Notes under the pieces: generated by a model
The model's database searches: none
What the model saw: the letters and a program-made list of their open reading frames with translations, nothing else
Told to the model about the DNA's origin: nothing
In this document: in pieces, positions 41,299 through 50,642 of the stretch
How the letters are laid out: each line of letters starts with the position of its first letter
How positions within the stretch are numbered: position 1 is the first letter of the stretch
Position numbers and translations under genes: made by a program
From: Anaerocolumna jejuensis DSM 15929
Lineage (GTDB): Bacteria > Bacillota > Clostridia > Lachnospirales > Lachnospiraceae
Assembly (NCBI RefSeq): GCF_900142215.1
Contig: NZ_FRAC01000029.1
Span: forward strand, 1-64,000
Length of the DNA: 64,000 nucleotides
Reading direction: 5' to 3'

Positions 41299-42411
41299 AT
41301 GAAAAGAATGTTAGCAGTGCTTTTGTGCCTCGTGATGGTAATTTCACTGGCAGGGTGCAGCAACGGGGGAAGTTCAAGCGGCGGCAAAAAAGGAAAGGTT
41401 GATGTGGGTATTGTTCTTCCTACAAAAGATGAACCCAGATGGTTACAGGATAAGGCAAAGTTCGAGTCCGTTATCAAGGATTCCAAGTATTCCGTAGAAG
41501 TTTTGTTCAGCCAGGGCTCTTCAGCCAATGAAAAAACAAACGTTGAAACTTTAATTAATAAAGGAATTAAAGTATTGATCATTTGTGCGCAGGATGCCGC
41601 AGCTGCAGCAGCCAGTGTGGAAGAAGCAAAAGCAGCAGGCGTTACGGTTATCGCTTATGACAGATTAATTACCGGTACGGACGCCGTTGATTATTATGTA
41701 ACCTTTGACAGCTTAGCTGTAGGTGCAGCAATGGGACAGTATCTAGCCGACAATGCAACAGGACAGGGAAATCCTCTTTACCTGTATGCAGGAGCCGCAA
41801 CCGATAACAATGCTTTCCTTTTCTTCCAGGGTGCATGGAATGTTTTACAGCCTAAGATTGCAGATGGAACCTTTGTAATTAAGAATTCCTCAGAAGCTGC
41901 AGGCTTACAGGCTACAAAGGAACTGAGCCATGAACAGCTGGCATCTATCATCGGCCAGGTAACCACCAACTGGGATTTCAACGAAGCAAAATCCAAGGCA
42001 GAAGCTCACTTAACAGCAGTAAGTGCAGCCGATAAGGGCAAATGCTATGTCTTAGCTCCCAATGACGGAACCGCACGTTCTATCGCTGATGTATTTGGGG
42101 CAGATGCAGATGTTTCACAGTATTTCATTACCGGTCAGGATTCTGAAAAAGCATCCGTTCAGTATGTAATCGACGGAAAACAGTCCATGACAGTATTTAA
42201 GGATACACGTACCCTTGCAACAGATGCTATGAATATGGCAATTTCCGTAATCGAAGAAAAGAAACCGGATACCGGCTCGACCTATGACAATGGTAAAAAA
42301 CAGGTTCCTGCTAAACAGACACCTATCGTTGTTGTAACGAAGGATAATGTAAAAGAAGCATTAATTGATTCCGGATATTACAAAGCATCTGATTTCACAG
42401 GATTAAAGTAA
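41299..42411 (+). CDS. ABC sugar-binding lipoprotein (ChvE/XylF-like)
   Basis: A 370-residue lipoprotein starting at ATG 41299, with signal peptide and lipobox SLAGC (Cys near residue 19) followed by a Ser/Gly-rich linker. Key parts are VGIVLPTKDEPRWLQDKAKF, KVLIICAQDAAAAAASVEEA, VIAYDRLITGTDAVDYYVTF and FITGQDSEKASVQYVIDGKQ. It follows the ChvE type that serves xylose, glucose, galactose or arabinose. A partial terminator downstream would give more of this protein than of the ATPase. It probably is the main receptor of the transporter. Confidence 0.9.
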   Translation: MKRMLAVLLCLVMVISLAGCSNGGSSSGGKKGKVDVGIVLPTKDEPRWLQDKAKFESVIKDSKYSVEVLFSQGSSANEKTNVETLINKGIKVLIICAQDAAAAAASVEEAKAAGVTVIAYDRLITGTDAVDYYVTFDSLAVGAAMGQYLADNATGQGNPLYLYAGAATDNNAFLFFQGAWNVLQPKIADGTFVIKNSSEAAGLQATKELSHEQLASIIGQVTTNWDFNEAKSKAEAHLTAVSAADKGKCYVLAPNDGTARSIADVFGADADVSQYFITGQDSEKASVQYVIDGKQSMTVFKDTRTLATDAMNMAISVIEEKKPDTGSTYDNGKKQVPAKQTPIVVVTKDNVKEALIDSGYYKASDFTGLK

Positions 42412-42419
42412 TTTATTAA

Positions 42420-42488
42420 GAACCCGGCTAAAAGGGCTGAGCTTAACGGGAATGCCTGAATAAGTGAACAGCCCTTTTGCCGGTTCCT
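42420..42488 (+). terminator. Partial terminator inside the transport operon
   Basis: GAACCCGGCTAAAAGGGCTG pairs with CAGCCCTTTTGCCGGTTC around a 29-nt loop, but few Ts follow. Such hairpins after binding-protein genes usually reduce read-through and stabilise the first message. Confidence 0.6.
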
Positions 42489-42551
42489 TTCATTTAATGT
42501 AACCTAAACACAGGATGGAGTAATATAAGTGGTTGAAAAAAGAGAAGAAAG

Positions 42552-44090
42552 ATGGGTGAAAGAATGAGTGACTATATTTTAGAAATGCGGAATATTGTCA
42601 AGGAATTTCCCGGTGTCAAGGCTTTGAGCAATGTAAATTTCAAAGTAAAACGCGGAGAGATTCATTGCCTTGTCGGAGAAAACGGTGCCGGCAAGTCCAC
42701 CCTCATGAAGGTATTATCAGGGGTATACCCTTACGGCACCTATGGCGGTGATATTGTATATAACGGAAATACCACACAGTTCAAATCCATATCGGACAGT
42801 GAAAATGTGGGGATTGCTATTATTTATCAGGAGCTGGCGTTAATTCCAGAGCTTAGCGTGTATGAAAATATTTTCTTTGGACATGAAATCATGGAGGGAA
42901 AGGTAATCAACTGGAACCAGACGATTGTAGAAGCAGGAAATATGCTAAAAAAAGTCAGGCTGAATATTAATCCTTCCACTAAAATAAAGGATCTGGGTGT
43001 CGGAAACAGGCAGCTGGTAGAAATTGCAAAGGCACTCAGCAAGAATGTAAAGCTTTTGATTCTGGATGAACCAACAGCTGCTTTAAATGAAGATGACAGT
43101 GCGAATCTTCTTAACCTGTTAAGAGAGCTGAAGGAGCAGGGCGTTACCAGTATTATGATATCCCATAAGTTAAAAGAAATTGTTTCCATAGCGGATACCG
43201 TTACGGTCTTAAGGGACGGTTCCACCATTTGTTCCATGGATGCAAAAGAACAGGTAATTACGGAACAGGATATTATCAAATACATGGTAGGAAGAGAAAT
43301 TGAAAATATCTATCCAAAAAGAGAGAAGTACCAGGCTGGAGAGGTCTGTCTGGAGGTAAAGAACTGGAGTGTTTTTGACCAGGAAGCCGGCAGGGAAATT
43401 CTTCATGAGGTTAATATAAAGGTTCGCAGGGGTGAGATTGTCGGAATAGCAGGACTAATGGGGGCAGGAAGAACGGAACTCGCTTTAAGCATATTCGGAA
43501 ACACTCCCGGCTACAGGATAACAAGCGGCCAGCTGTATGTGGATGGAAAAGAAAAGCAGCTAAAGCATCCCAAAGCAGCGATGGATGCAGGTATTGCTTA
43601 TGTAACAGAAGACAGAAAGGGAAATGGCCTGGTCCTTATTCAGGACATCAAATATAACACCACTATTGCAAACCTTGACAAGCTGACAGAGAGATTTGTC
43701 ATCAATGAAAATGAAGAAATCAATGTGGCAAATGATCTCAAGAAATCGATTGGCATCAAAGCCCCTTCTATCAAACAGCTTGTCGGTAACTTAAGCGGCG
43801 GTAACCAGCAGAAGGTCTCTCTGGCAAAATGGCTCTTTGTTGGCCCGAAGGTGTTAATTCTGGACGAACCGACCAGAGGCATTGATGTGGGAGCGAAATT
43901 TGAAATCTACTCATTGATGAACCGTCTGGTAAAAGAAGGCATGAGCATTATTATGATTTCTTCCGAGCTTTTGGAGGTGCTTGGCATGAGCGACCGAATC
44001 TACGTAATGTCAGCAGGTACCATAACCGGTGAGGTAATGGCCGAGGAAGCAACGGAACAAAGCATAATGGCAATGGCCACAAGGGTATAG
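42552..44090 (+). CDS. Sugar ABC transporter ATPase (XylG/GguA-like)
   Basis: A 512-residue protein with two nucleotide-binding domains, as in RbsA/XylG. The first has GENGAGKSTLMKVLSGVYPY, the Q-loop IIYQELALIPELSVYEN and LLILDEPTAALNEDD; its signature LGVGNRQLVEIAKAL is weak. The second has GLMGAGRTELALSIFG, LSGGNQQKVSLAKWLF and LILDEPTRGIDVGAK. The second Walker A has Arg in place of Lys, common in this class. ATG 42564 is another possible start. It energises uptake with the permease that follows. Confidence 0.92.
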   Translation: MGERMSDYILEMRNIVKEFPGVKALSNVNFKVKRGEIHCLVGENGAGKSTLMKVLSGVYPYGTYGGDIVYNGNTTQFKSISDSENVGIAIIYQELALIPELSVYENIFFGHEIMEGKVINWNQTIVEAGNMLKKVRLNINPSTKIKDLGVGNRQLVEIAKALSKNVKLLILDEPTAALNEDDSANLLNLLRELKEQGVTSIMISHKLKEIVSIADTVTVLRDGSTICSMDAKEQVITEQDIIKYMVGREIENIYPKREKYQAGEVCLEVKNWSVFDQEAGREILHEVNIKVRRGEIVGIAGLMGAGRTELALSIFGNTPGYRITSGQLYVDGKEKQLKHPKAAMDAGIAYVTEDRKGNGLVLIQDIKYNTTIANLDKLTERFVINENEEINVANDLKKSIGIKAPSIKQLVGNLSGGNQQKVSLAKWLFVGPKVLILDEPTRGIDVGAKFEIYSLMNRLVKEGMSIIMISSELLEVLGMSDRIYVMSAGTITGEVMAEEATEQSIMAMATRV

Positions 44091-44110
44091 CCGTTAAAGG
44101 AGGAATAGGT

Positions 44111-45307
44111 ATGAATGAAAACAACAGGGCTAAGATGTCCCTAGGTACGGAGATTGCTACTATGTTAAAGAGCAATGTCAGGGATTATGCCATGTATATC
44201 GCTTTAGTATTAATTTTTATTTTCTTTGGAATCAGAACAGGCGGATTATTTTTATCCTCCAGAAATTTATCAGATTTAATAAATCAGACAGGTTATGTAG
44301 CGGTGCTTGCCATTGGTATGACCATCATACTCATTATTAAGCACATTGATTTGTCTGTCGGATATGTAGCAGGTTTTCTTGGTGCGGTATCAGCCATTCT
44401 GTTAAAAGCAGGACTGAACGTGTGGCTGGTAATCCCCATAATATTATGCCTTGGTATCGTAGTCGGTATCTATCAGGGATTTTTAGTGGCAAAAGTAGGT
44501 GTTCCTGCCTTTGTAACTACACTGGCCGGTATGTTTATCTTTAGAGGTCTTCTTTCCCTGGTAACACAGGGAACAGGAACGATTATTGTATCCAATCGTA
44601 CCTTCAGAAACCTTTCCAATGGTTTTATACCGGATTTTAATTCAGGCGGAAGTATTCATATTTTAACAATTATTATTGGTGTGATTGCCGTTATTCTTAT
44701 GACCTACAGTCAGTTCAAGTCCAGAAAAAATATGCTTAAATATAACTTCCAGGTAAGCTCCAAACCGATTTTTATTTCTAAAATAGCATTTTTAACCTTA
44801 ATTATCATTGTTATTTTTTCCATACTGGCAGGCTACAAGGGTATTCCCTGGACGGCAATTATCGTAGGAGCGGTTCTGTTTATCTACAATTTCATACTAA
44901 ATAAAACGAAGCTTGGCAGATATATCTACGGTATCGGCGGAAATGCGGAAGCAGCAGAGCTTTCCGGTGTAAATGTAAGAAAGATAACCTTCTTTGCCTT
45001 TGCTTCCATGAGTATGCTGGCCGCTTTAGCAGGTATTTTGTATACTTCAAGGCTTTCCTCCGCCACTCCTCAGGCAGGACTTGGCTTCGAGCTGGATGCA
45101 ATCGCTTCCTCTTACATCGGTGGTGTATCCGTTAATGGCGGTATCGGTAAGGTAACCAATACCATAATCGGTGCACTGGTAATTATGTCACTGACAAATG
45201 GTATGAACCTGATGGGAGTTGATATATCCTTCCAGTATATTGTAAAGGGTGCCATCTTTATTTTAGCTGTTGCTTTTGATGTAAGAACAAGGAGCGGAAG
45301 AAAATAA
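44111..45307 (+). CDS. Sugar ABC transporter permease (XylH/GguB-like)
   Basis: A 398-residue integral membrane protein with about ten to eleven spans. The BPD_transp_2 family segments are AIGMTIILIIKHIDLSVGYV (the ligand-path helix), VPAFVTTLAGMFIFRGLLSL and NAEAAELSGVNVRKITFFAF, ending with GGIGKVTNTIIGALVIMSL. AAAGGAGG precedes the ATG. Its length and central insertion match XylH/GguB rather than RbsC. It completes the binding protein, ATPase and permease set and is followed by a terminator. The sugar is probably a pentose or hexose; it cannot be fixed here. Confidence 0.92.
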   Translation: MNENNRAKMSLGTEIATMLKSNVRDYAMYIALVLIFIFFGIRTGGLFLSSRNLSDLINQTGYVAVLAIGMTIILIIKHIDLSVGYVAGFLGAVSAILLKAGLNVWLVIPIILCLGIVVGIYQGFLVAKVGVPAFVTTLAGMFIFRGLLSLVTQGTGTIIVSNRTFRNLSNGFIPDFNSGGSIHILTIIIGVIAVILMTYSQFKSRKNMLKYNFQVSSKPIFISKIAFLTLIIIVIFSILAGYKGIPWTAIIVGAVLFIYNFILNKTKLGRYIYGIGGNAEAAELSGVNVRKITFFAFASMSMLAALAGILYTSRLSSATPQAGLGFELDAIASSYIGGVSVNGGIGKVTNTIIGALVIMSLTNGMNLMGVDISFQYIVKGAIFILAVAFDVRTRSGRK

Positions 45308-45359
45308 TTTTAAATAATTTTTACTATCATAAAAATTTTTAAATAAAAAACGTTAAAGA

Positions 45360-45396
45360 CGGCTGTCAGGTAATTTATATACCTTACAGCCGCTTT
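45360..45396 (+). terminator. Terminator after the permease
   Basis: CGGCTGTCAGGTA pairs with TACCTTACAGCCG around a short AT loop, followed by a few Ts. It closes the transport operon. Confidence 0.75.
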
Positions 45397-45508
45397 TGTG
45401 ATTTTCTTAACTATTGGTAATCTGCCATTGGTAATAATACTACAATTTCTTCTGAGGATATGATATAATAAGTGCAGAAAGAATGATTGAATGCAGGGGA
45501 GGGTACCT

Positions 45509-45850
45509 ATGCTGTTACCAATAATATGCTGGTTGATGGCTGCACTATTCATAATAATGGGATTTATCTCTTCCCGCAGCAAGAAACCGGCCGGTATCTA
45601 TTCGAATATCAAAGCACCGGATAAAGAAAACATTGCGGATTTGAAGGCTTATAATAAGGCTGTAGGCAGGCTGTTAATCGGATACGGAATGCTTCAGGCT
45701 GCTATGGGATTATTCTTAGCTATAATAAATATAAGTGAAAGAAAAGCCGGAACTCTTCTGGCAGGCTCCTTTTTCTTCGGGGCCATTCTGATGATGATAG
45801 TGTATGAAACCGTAATTTCTGAAAAATATATCAAAAAAAAGCAGGAGTAA
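45509..45850 (+). CDS. Small integral membrane protein
   Basis: A 113-residue protein with three predicted spans (residues 3-20, about 51-72 and 82-101). The cytosolic or external loop after the first span is basic (SSRSKKPAGIYSNIKAPDKE). GGGGAGGG lies five bases before ATG 45509; a frame from 45491 is less likely. It resembles small DUF3784/SdpI-type membrane proteins, but I cannot assign it. It is 3 bases from the MmcQ/YjbR gene and co-transcribed with it. Confidence 0.7.
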   Translation: MLLPIICWLMAALFIIMGFISSRSKKPAGIYSNIKAPDKENIADLKAYNKAVGRLLIGYGMLQAAMGLFLAIINISERKAGTLLAGSFFFGAILMMIVYETVISEKYIKKKQE

Positions 45851-45853
45851 GCC

Positions 45854-46207
45854 ATGAGAAGCAGAGAAGAAGTAATTCATTATTGTAAGACCTTTGAAAA
45901 TGTATATGAAGATTATCCTTTTCATGATGATAACTGGACAATTATGAGGTGTAAAGATAATAAAAAAATCTTTGCCTGCATTTTTCAGCGGGAGGAGGCT
46001 ATCTGGGTGAATGTGAAAGCTTCTACAGAATGGATAGATTTTTGGAGAAATGCATGGCCCTCCGTGATTCCGGCCTACCACATGAACAAAAGCCACTGGA
46101 ATTCTCTGGTTTTAAACGGTGTAATACCCGAAGGAGATATTAAGCGGATGATTGCGGAAAGTTATGATCTGGTAAAGCCTAAGAAAAAAGCGAAGAAAAA
46201 TTCTTAA
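45854..46207 (+). CDS. MmcQ/YjbR-family protein
   Basis: A 117-residue protein with the CyaY-like fold of the MmcQ/YjbR family: FENVYEDYPFHDDNWTIMRC, KIFACIFQREEAIWVNVKAS, VIPAYHMNKSHWNSLVLNGV and the ending IAESYDLVKPKKK. YjbR in E. coli binds DNA in vitro, but the family role is not established. The lysine-rich C-terminus would favour nucleic acid binding. It lies directly before the trp leader, with no link implied. Confidence 0.88.
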   Translation: MRSREEVIHYCKTFENVYEDYPFHDDNWTIMRCKDNKKIFACIFQREEAIWVNVKASTEWIDFWRNAWPSVIPAYHMNKSHWNSLVLNGVIPEGDIKRMIAESYDLVKPKKKAKKNS

Positions 46208-46215
46208 AATTTTGC

Positions 46216-46244
46216 TTGACAATTATATACAGATTGCATATACT
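46216..46244 (+). promoter_or_regulatory. Promoter of the trp operon
   Basis: TTGACA, a 17-base spacer and TATACT make a near-consensus promoter. Transcription should start near 46251, at the beginning of the T-box leader. Confidence 0.8.
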
Positions 46245-46249
46245 TAAGA

Positions 46250-46530
46250 AAATTAAATGAAGAAACCGATGAACAAGAGGAGTAGGTAATGAAATGCCTT
46301 ACAGAGAGCCGCTTACTGGTGGAAGAGCGACAGTGCTGAGATTACTGAATGGACTTGTGAGGGTGGCTCGAAAGCAGGTTTTTCTGCAAGTAGACGCCAA
46401 CGGGAACCTCAACCGTTACCAACGAGGTGTATATGATAGTATACAAACAGAGCGGATGCAATATTGCATCAATTTGGGTGGTACCGCAGAGAGTAGTCTT
46501 TGTCCCTTAAGATTTTAGGGATAGGGGCTT
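46250..46530 (+). promoter_or_regulatory. Tryptophan T-box riboswitch
   Basis: A T-box leader of about 280 bases. Visible parts are the stem I AGTA segment (GAGGAGTAGGTAA), the GAGAGCC and GGTGGAAGAGCGACA elements, a specifier loop with TGG (46350-46352, the Trp codon) in GAATGGAC, and the T-box bulge GGGTGGTACCGC near 46479. The terminator stem AGTCTTTGTCCCT pairs with AGGGATAGGGGCT (to about 46522) and is followed by seven Ts. Uncharged tRNA-Trp should stabilise the antiterminator and open transcription of trpEGDCFBA. Confidence 0.9.
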
Positions 46531-46625
46531 TTTTTATTGCTCTTTTTCAGGTGATGCCAGCCGCGTTCGGTTAAAACCCCTCATCCAGACCCCAGATTAT
46601 CATTAGGTATATGAAGGAGGAATTT

Positions 46626-48083
46626 ATGATTACAAGCTACGAAGAGGTATCAAAGTATGAAGCAGAATGCAGTCTTATTCCAGTATGCAGTGAAATTCTG
46701 TCAGATATGCTGACTCCGATTCTTCTGTTAAGAAGATTTGCAGGAGCCGGGGATAATTACTTTCTATTGGAAAGTGTCGAGGGAGGGGAGCATTTTGGCA
46801 GGTACTCCTTTTTGGGACTGAACCCTTCCCTGCGGCTGTACTGTAAAAAAAATAAGGCCTATCAAAAAACAGGGGAAGAAATCAGGGAGCTGCCGGAGGC
46901 ACCGGTAGAAGCCTTAAGAAACCTGTTAAAGAAATACAAGGCTCCCAGGATTCCGGGTATGCCTGCCTTTACCGGAGGACTGGTGGGGTATTTCTCGTAT
47001 GAGATGATTGGTTATGCTGAGCCGAAACTAAAGCTGAAAGAAAGCGACTTTCATGATTATGACCTTTCTCTTTTCGATAAGCTTATTGTATTTGACCACC
47101 TAAAGCAGAAAATACTGGCCATAGCCAATTATAAGGCAAAGGACCACAGAAAAGGTTATGAGCAGGCACTGAAAGATATTGAGGATATGACCTCCCTGAT
47201 ATTTGCAGATTCGCCTCTTCCTGATCTGGCACCTGAAAAAATCGGGGAATTTACCTGCAATACTTCAAAGGATAAATACTGTGAAATGGTAGAGAGAACC
47301 AGAAGATATATCCGGGAAGGCGATATTTTTCAGGGGGTTATTTCCAGAAGATTCGAAGCGGACTATGAGGGCAGCCTGTTAAATGCTTACCGTATTCTTC
47401 GCGCCACCAATCCTTCCCCTTATATGTATTTTATACAATGTGAGGATTTGCAGATTGCCGGAGTATCACCGGAAACGATGATCAAACTGGAAAATGGCAA
47501 GCTTACTACCTTCCCGGTTGCAGGCACCAGGCCCAGGGGGAAAACGAAGGAAGAGGATATAAAACTGGAAGAAGAGCTCCTAAAGGATGAAAAGGAGTTA
47601 TCGGAGCACAATATGCTTGTGGACCTTGCCAGAAACGATGTGGGACGTATAGCCGAATATGGCAGCGTGGCAGTAGAAGAATATATGAAGATACACCGTT
47701 TTTCCAAGGTCATGCACATTGCTTCCGTAGTCACAGGAACTTTAAGAAAGGATAAGGACAGCTGTGATACCGTAAGTGCCCTGCTTCCTGCCGGCACTCT
47801 GTCAGGAGCGCCAAAATTCAGGGCCTGTGAGATAATAGATGAATTAGAAAGCGAAGCAAGGGGTGTCTACGGAGGGGCTATCGGGTATCTTGATTTCTCC
47901 GGCAATCTGGATGTCTGCATTGCAATCCGTACGGCAGTAAAAAAGGGAAATACCGTATACGTTCAGGCAGGTGCAGGGATTGTAGCTGACAGCGTTCCGG
48001 AAAAGGAATATGAGGAATGCGCCAACAAAGCCGGTGCTGTAATCGAAGCCATAAAAAGAGCGGAGGAGGTAAAGGACCTATGA
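46626..48083 (+). CDS. trpE: Anthranilate synthase component I
   Basis: A 485-residue enzyme making anthranilate from chorismate with TrpG-supplied ammonia. ATG 46626 follows AAGGAGG; an ATG at 46611 overlaps that site. The feedback site FLLESVEGGEHFGRYS (near residue 45) includes the LLES motif bound by tryptophan. Catalytic motifs are REGDIFQGVISRRF, VAGTRPRGKTKEED, LVDLARNDVGRIAEYG and LPAGTLSGAPKFRAC. It is the first gene after the T-box and overlaps trpG by ATGA. Confidence 0.97.
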   Translation: MITSYEEVSKYEAECSLIPVCSEILSDMLTPILLLRRFAGAGDNYFLLESVEGGEHFGRYSFLGLNPSLRLYCKKNKAYQKTGEEIRELPEAPVEALRNLLKKYKAPRIPGMPAFTGGLVGYFSYEMIGYAEPKLKLKESDFHDYDLSLFDKLIVFDHLKQKILAIANYKAKDHRKGYEQALKDIEDMTSLIFADSPLPDLAPEKIGEFTCNTSKDKYCEMVERTRRYIREGDIFQGVISRRFEADYEGSLLNAYRILRATNPSPYMYFIQCEDLQIAGVSPETMIKLENGKLTTFPVAGTRPRGKTKEEDIKLEEELLKDEKELSEHNMLVDLARNDVGRIAEYGSVAVEEYMKIHRFSKVMHIASVVTGTLRKDKDSCDTVSALLPAGTLSGAPKFRACEIIDELESEARGVYGGAIGYLDFSGNLDVCIAIRTAVKKGNTVYVQAGAGIVADSVPEKEYEECANKAGAVIEAIKRAEEVKDL

Positions 48084-48679
48084 TATTACTTATCGATAAT
48101 TATGACAGCTTTTCCTATAACCTGGTGCAGCTAATCGGAAGTATTTTAGAGGAAAAAGAGCCAGAAAAGAGCGGTAGACCGGAAGAAATCAAGGTTATAC
48201 GCAATGATGAAATGACAGTGGAGGATATCAGTGAGCTGAAGCCCTCCCATATAATTCTCTCACCCGGACCGGGAAGGCCGATTGATGCCGGTATTTGCGA
48301 AGAGGTTGTAAAGAACTTAAAAGGAAGGTTTCCGATTCTAGGGGTATGCTTAGGGCATCAGGGTATCTGTGAGGCCTTCGGCGGGGTAGTTACCTATGCC
48401 AGTGCTTTGATGCATGGTAAGCAGAGCATTGTTAAGGTTGATACCCTAAGCCCTCTTTTTAAAGGATTGGAGGAGGAAGTAACGGTGGGAAGATATCATT
48501 CCCTGGCTGCTGAACAGGCTTCCCTTCCGGCAGAGCTTCAAGTGATTGCCAGAGCATCGGATGGTGATATTATGGCAGTAAAGCATAAGGATTACGAGAT
48601 ATACGGCGTACAGTTTCACCCGGAATCAGTACTGACACCCAATGGAAGAATTATGATGGAGAATTTCTTAAACATATAA
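48080..48679 (+). CDS. trpG: Anthranilate synthase component II (glutamine amidotransferase)
   Basis: A 199-residue class I amidotransferase starting at ATG 48080; the longer frame from 48017 lies inside trpE. LLIDNYDSFSYNLVQLIG begins the protein, the nucleophile is Cys in PILGVCLGHQGICEAFGG (near residue 89), and the His-Glu pair is in VQFHPESVLTP. There is no fused phosphoribosyltransferase, so trpD is separate. It supplies ammonia to TrpE. Confidence 0.96.
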   Translation: MILLIDNYDSFSYNLVQLIGSILEEKEPEKSGRPEEIKVIRNDEMTVEDISELKPSHIILSPGPGRPIDAGICEEVVKNLKGRFPILGVCLGHQGICEAFGGVVTYASALMHGKQSIVKVDTLSPLFKGLEEEVTVGRYHSLAAEQASLPAELQVIARASDGDIMAVKHKDYEIYGVQFHPESVLTPNGRIMMENFLNI

Positions 48680-48815
48680 AAAGCTGTTATATCTATATGT
48701 ATTTATAAATACTGACAGTGATTATGGGACAGTGGGGAAGTTGTTTTTTATAAAAATAATAATATATGGAACTGAATAATTTCAACTTTATATTAAATCA
48801 TAAAGGAGGATAAGA

Positions 48816-49823
48816 ATGATTAAGGAAGCAATCTACAAACTTACTAATAAGGATGACCTGCCCTATGAGATGGCTGAGGGTGTAATGGATGAGATCATGA
48901 GCGGAGAAGCCACCGATATTCATATAGGAGCATATCTTACAGCTCTGCGTATGAAGGGTGAGACCATTGAAGAAATTACAGCCAGTGCAGCAGGTATGAG
49001 AAAACACTGCGTCAGGCTGCTTCATAACATGGATGTACTGGAAATCGTAGGTACAGGAGGCGATGAAGCCTATACCTTTAATATTTCGACCACTTCGGCC
49101 CTTGTGGTATCCGCCGCAGGCATTCCTGTAGCAAAGCACGGCAACCGCAGTGTTTCCAGTAAATGCGGTGCAGCGGATGTGCTGGAGGCCCTGGGAGTAA
49201 ATATTATGATAAGTCCTGCCCAAAGTGCGGAAATACTATCTGAAATCGGTATCTGCTTTATGTTTGCCCAGACTTATCATACGGCAATGAAGTATGTGGC
49301 ACCTGTCAGAAGAGAGCTGGGAATAAGGACTATTTTTAACATCCTTGGACCCCTTTCCAATCCGGCTGGTGCAAATATGCAGCTATTGGGAGTATTTGAT
49401 GAAAGCCTTGTCCTGCCGCTTGCCCAGGTATTAAATAAGCTAGGTGTAAAACGGGCAATGGTAGTCCATGGAAGGGACGGGATAGATGAGATTTCCCTGA
49501 GCGCGGAGACATATTGCTGTGAAATAAGGGATGGAGAGCTGACCACCTACGTATTGGATCCGGAGCAATTTGGATTAAAAAGATGTAAAAAAGAAGATCT
49601 TATAGGCGGCGGCCCTCAGGAAAACGCTGAAATTACCAGGGCAATTCTAAGTGGTGACAGGGGACCTAAAAGAGATGCGGTTTTACTAAATGCAGCTGCC
49701 TGTATTTATTTGGTAAAGGACAAAATGACCTTTCGGGAAGCGGTTAAAATTGCGGAAGAAACCATAGACAGCCAAAAAGCACTGAAACAGCTGGAGGCCT
49801 TTATAAAGCTTTCCAATGAGTAA
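48816..49823 (+). CDS. trpD: Anthranilate phosphoribosyltransferase
   Basis: A 335-residue enzyme joining anthranilate to PRPP. PRPP and anthranilate motifs are VGTGGDEAYTFNIST (residues 79-93), AKHGNRSVSSKCGAADVLEA (residues 106-125), and GPLSNPAGANMQLLG. The 136-base AT-rich gap before it is the longest in the first half of the operon and holds no terminator; AAAGGAGG precedes the ATG. Length is normal. Confidence 0.97.
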   Translation: MIKEAIYKLTNKDDLPYEMAEGVMDEIMSGEATDIHIGAYLTALRMKGETIEEITASAAGMRKHCVRLLHNMDVLEIVGTGGDEAYTFNISTTSALVVSAAGIPVAKHGNRSVSSKCGAADVLEALGVNIMISPAQSAEILSEIGICFMFAQTYHTAMKYVAPVRRELGIRTIFNILGPLSNPAGANMQLLGVFDESLVLPLAQVLNKLGVKRAMVVHGRDGIDEISLSAETYCCEIRDGELTTYVLDPEQFGLKRCKKEDLIGGGPQENAEITRAILSGDRGPKRDAVLLNAAACIYLVKDKMTFREAVKIAEETIDSQKALKQLEAFIKLSNE

Positions 49824-49844
49824 GCAGAAAGGAAGCAAAGCCAA

Positions 49845-50642
49845 ATGATTCTTGATACCATAGTGGAAGCTACAAAGAAGCGGATTGAGAAGGATAAGAA
49901 GGACATTTCGCCGGAGCTTATGAAGGAGCTGGCACTTAAGCTACCTGTCAGCCGTGAGTTTCCTTTTGAGAAAGCGCTTGGAAAAGAGGGAATTCATTTT
50001 ATCTGTGAAGTTAAGAAGGCTTCTCCTTCAAAGGGAATTATTGCAGAAGATTTTCCTTATCTTACGATTGCAAAGGAATATGAGGAAGCTGGAGCAAGCT
50101 GTATATCCGTATTAACGGAGACGGACTTCTTTTTAGGAAAGGATGCTTATCTGTCGGAAATCAGAAAGGAAGTATCCATTCCCATCCTCCGGAAGGATTT
50201 TACCATAGAGCCCTATCAGATTTATCAGGCCAAAACCCTGGGGGCGGACGCCGTTCTCTTAATCTGCTCCCTGCTGGGAGAGGAAGATTTAAAAGCATAC
50301 CTGCTGCTTTGCAATGAGCTTGGTCTATCTGCTCTGGTAGAGGCACATGATGAAGCAGAAGTGGAAAGGGCAGTAAAAGCTGGAGCCCGCATTATTGGAG
50401 TGAACAACCGGAATTTAAAAACCTTTGAGGTAGATATCAGAACCAGCAGTCGTTTAAGAAGGCTGGTCCCGGAAAGCATCCTCTTTGTTGCTGAAAGCGG
50501 TATAAAAACAGCAGAAGATATCCGGGTATTGAAAGAAGATAAGGTAAATGGGGTATTAATCGGTGAGACGCTGATGAGGAGCAGGGATAAGAAAAAGCTG
50601 TTGGCAGAGTTAAGAGGTGATGGCGGTAATGGCAAAGGTTAA
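49845..50642 (+). CDS. trpC: Indole-3-glycerol-phosphate synthase
   Basis: A 265-residue TIM-barrel enzyme closing the indole ring. Landmarks are FICEVKKASPSKGII (residues 56-70), the ISVLTETDFFLG strand, ILRKDFTIEPYQIYQA, GVNNRNLKTFEVD and FVAESGIKTAEDI. Catalytic Lys and Glu are present in KKASPS and TETDFF contexts as usual. It overlaps trpF by 14 bases. Confidence 0.97.
   Translation: MILDTIVEATKKRIEKDKKDISPELMKELALKLPVSREFPFEKALGKEGIHFICEVKKASPSKGIIAEDFPYLTIAKEYEEAGASCISVLTETDFFLGKDAYLSEIRKEVSIPILRKDFTIEPYQIYQAKTLGADAVLLICSLLGEEDLKAYLLLCNELGLSALVEAHDEAEVERAVKAGARIIGVNNRNLKTFEVDIRTSSRLRRLVPESILFVAESGIKTAEDIRVLKEDKVNGVLIGETLMRSRDKKKLLAELRGDGGNGKG

Noticed and set aside
46294..46518. Plus-strand frame of 74 codons before trpE
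   Set aside because: It is inside the T-box leader; the RNA structure explains the sequence.
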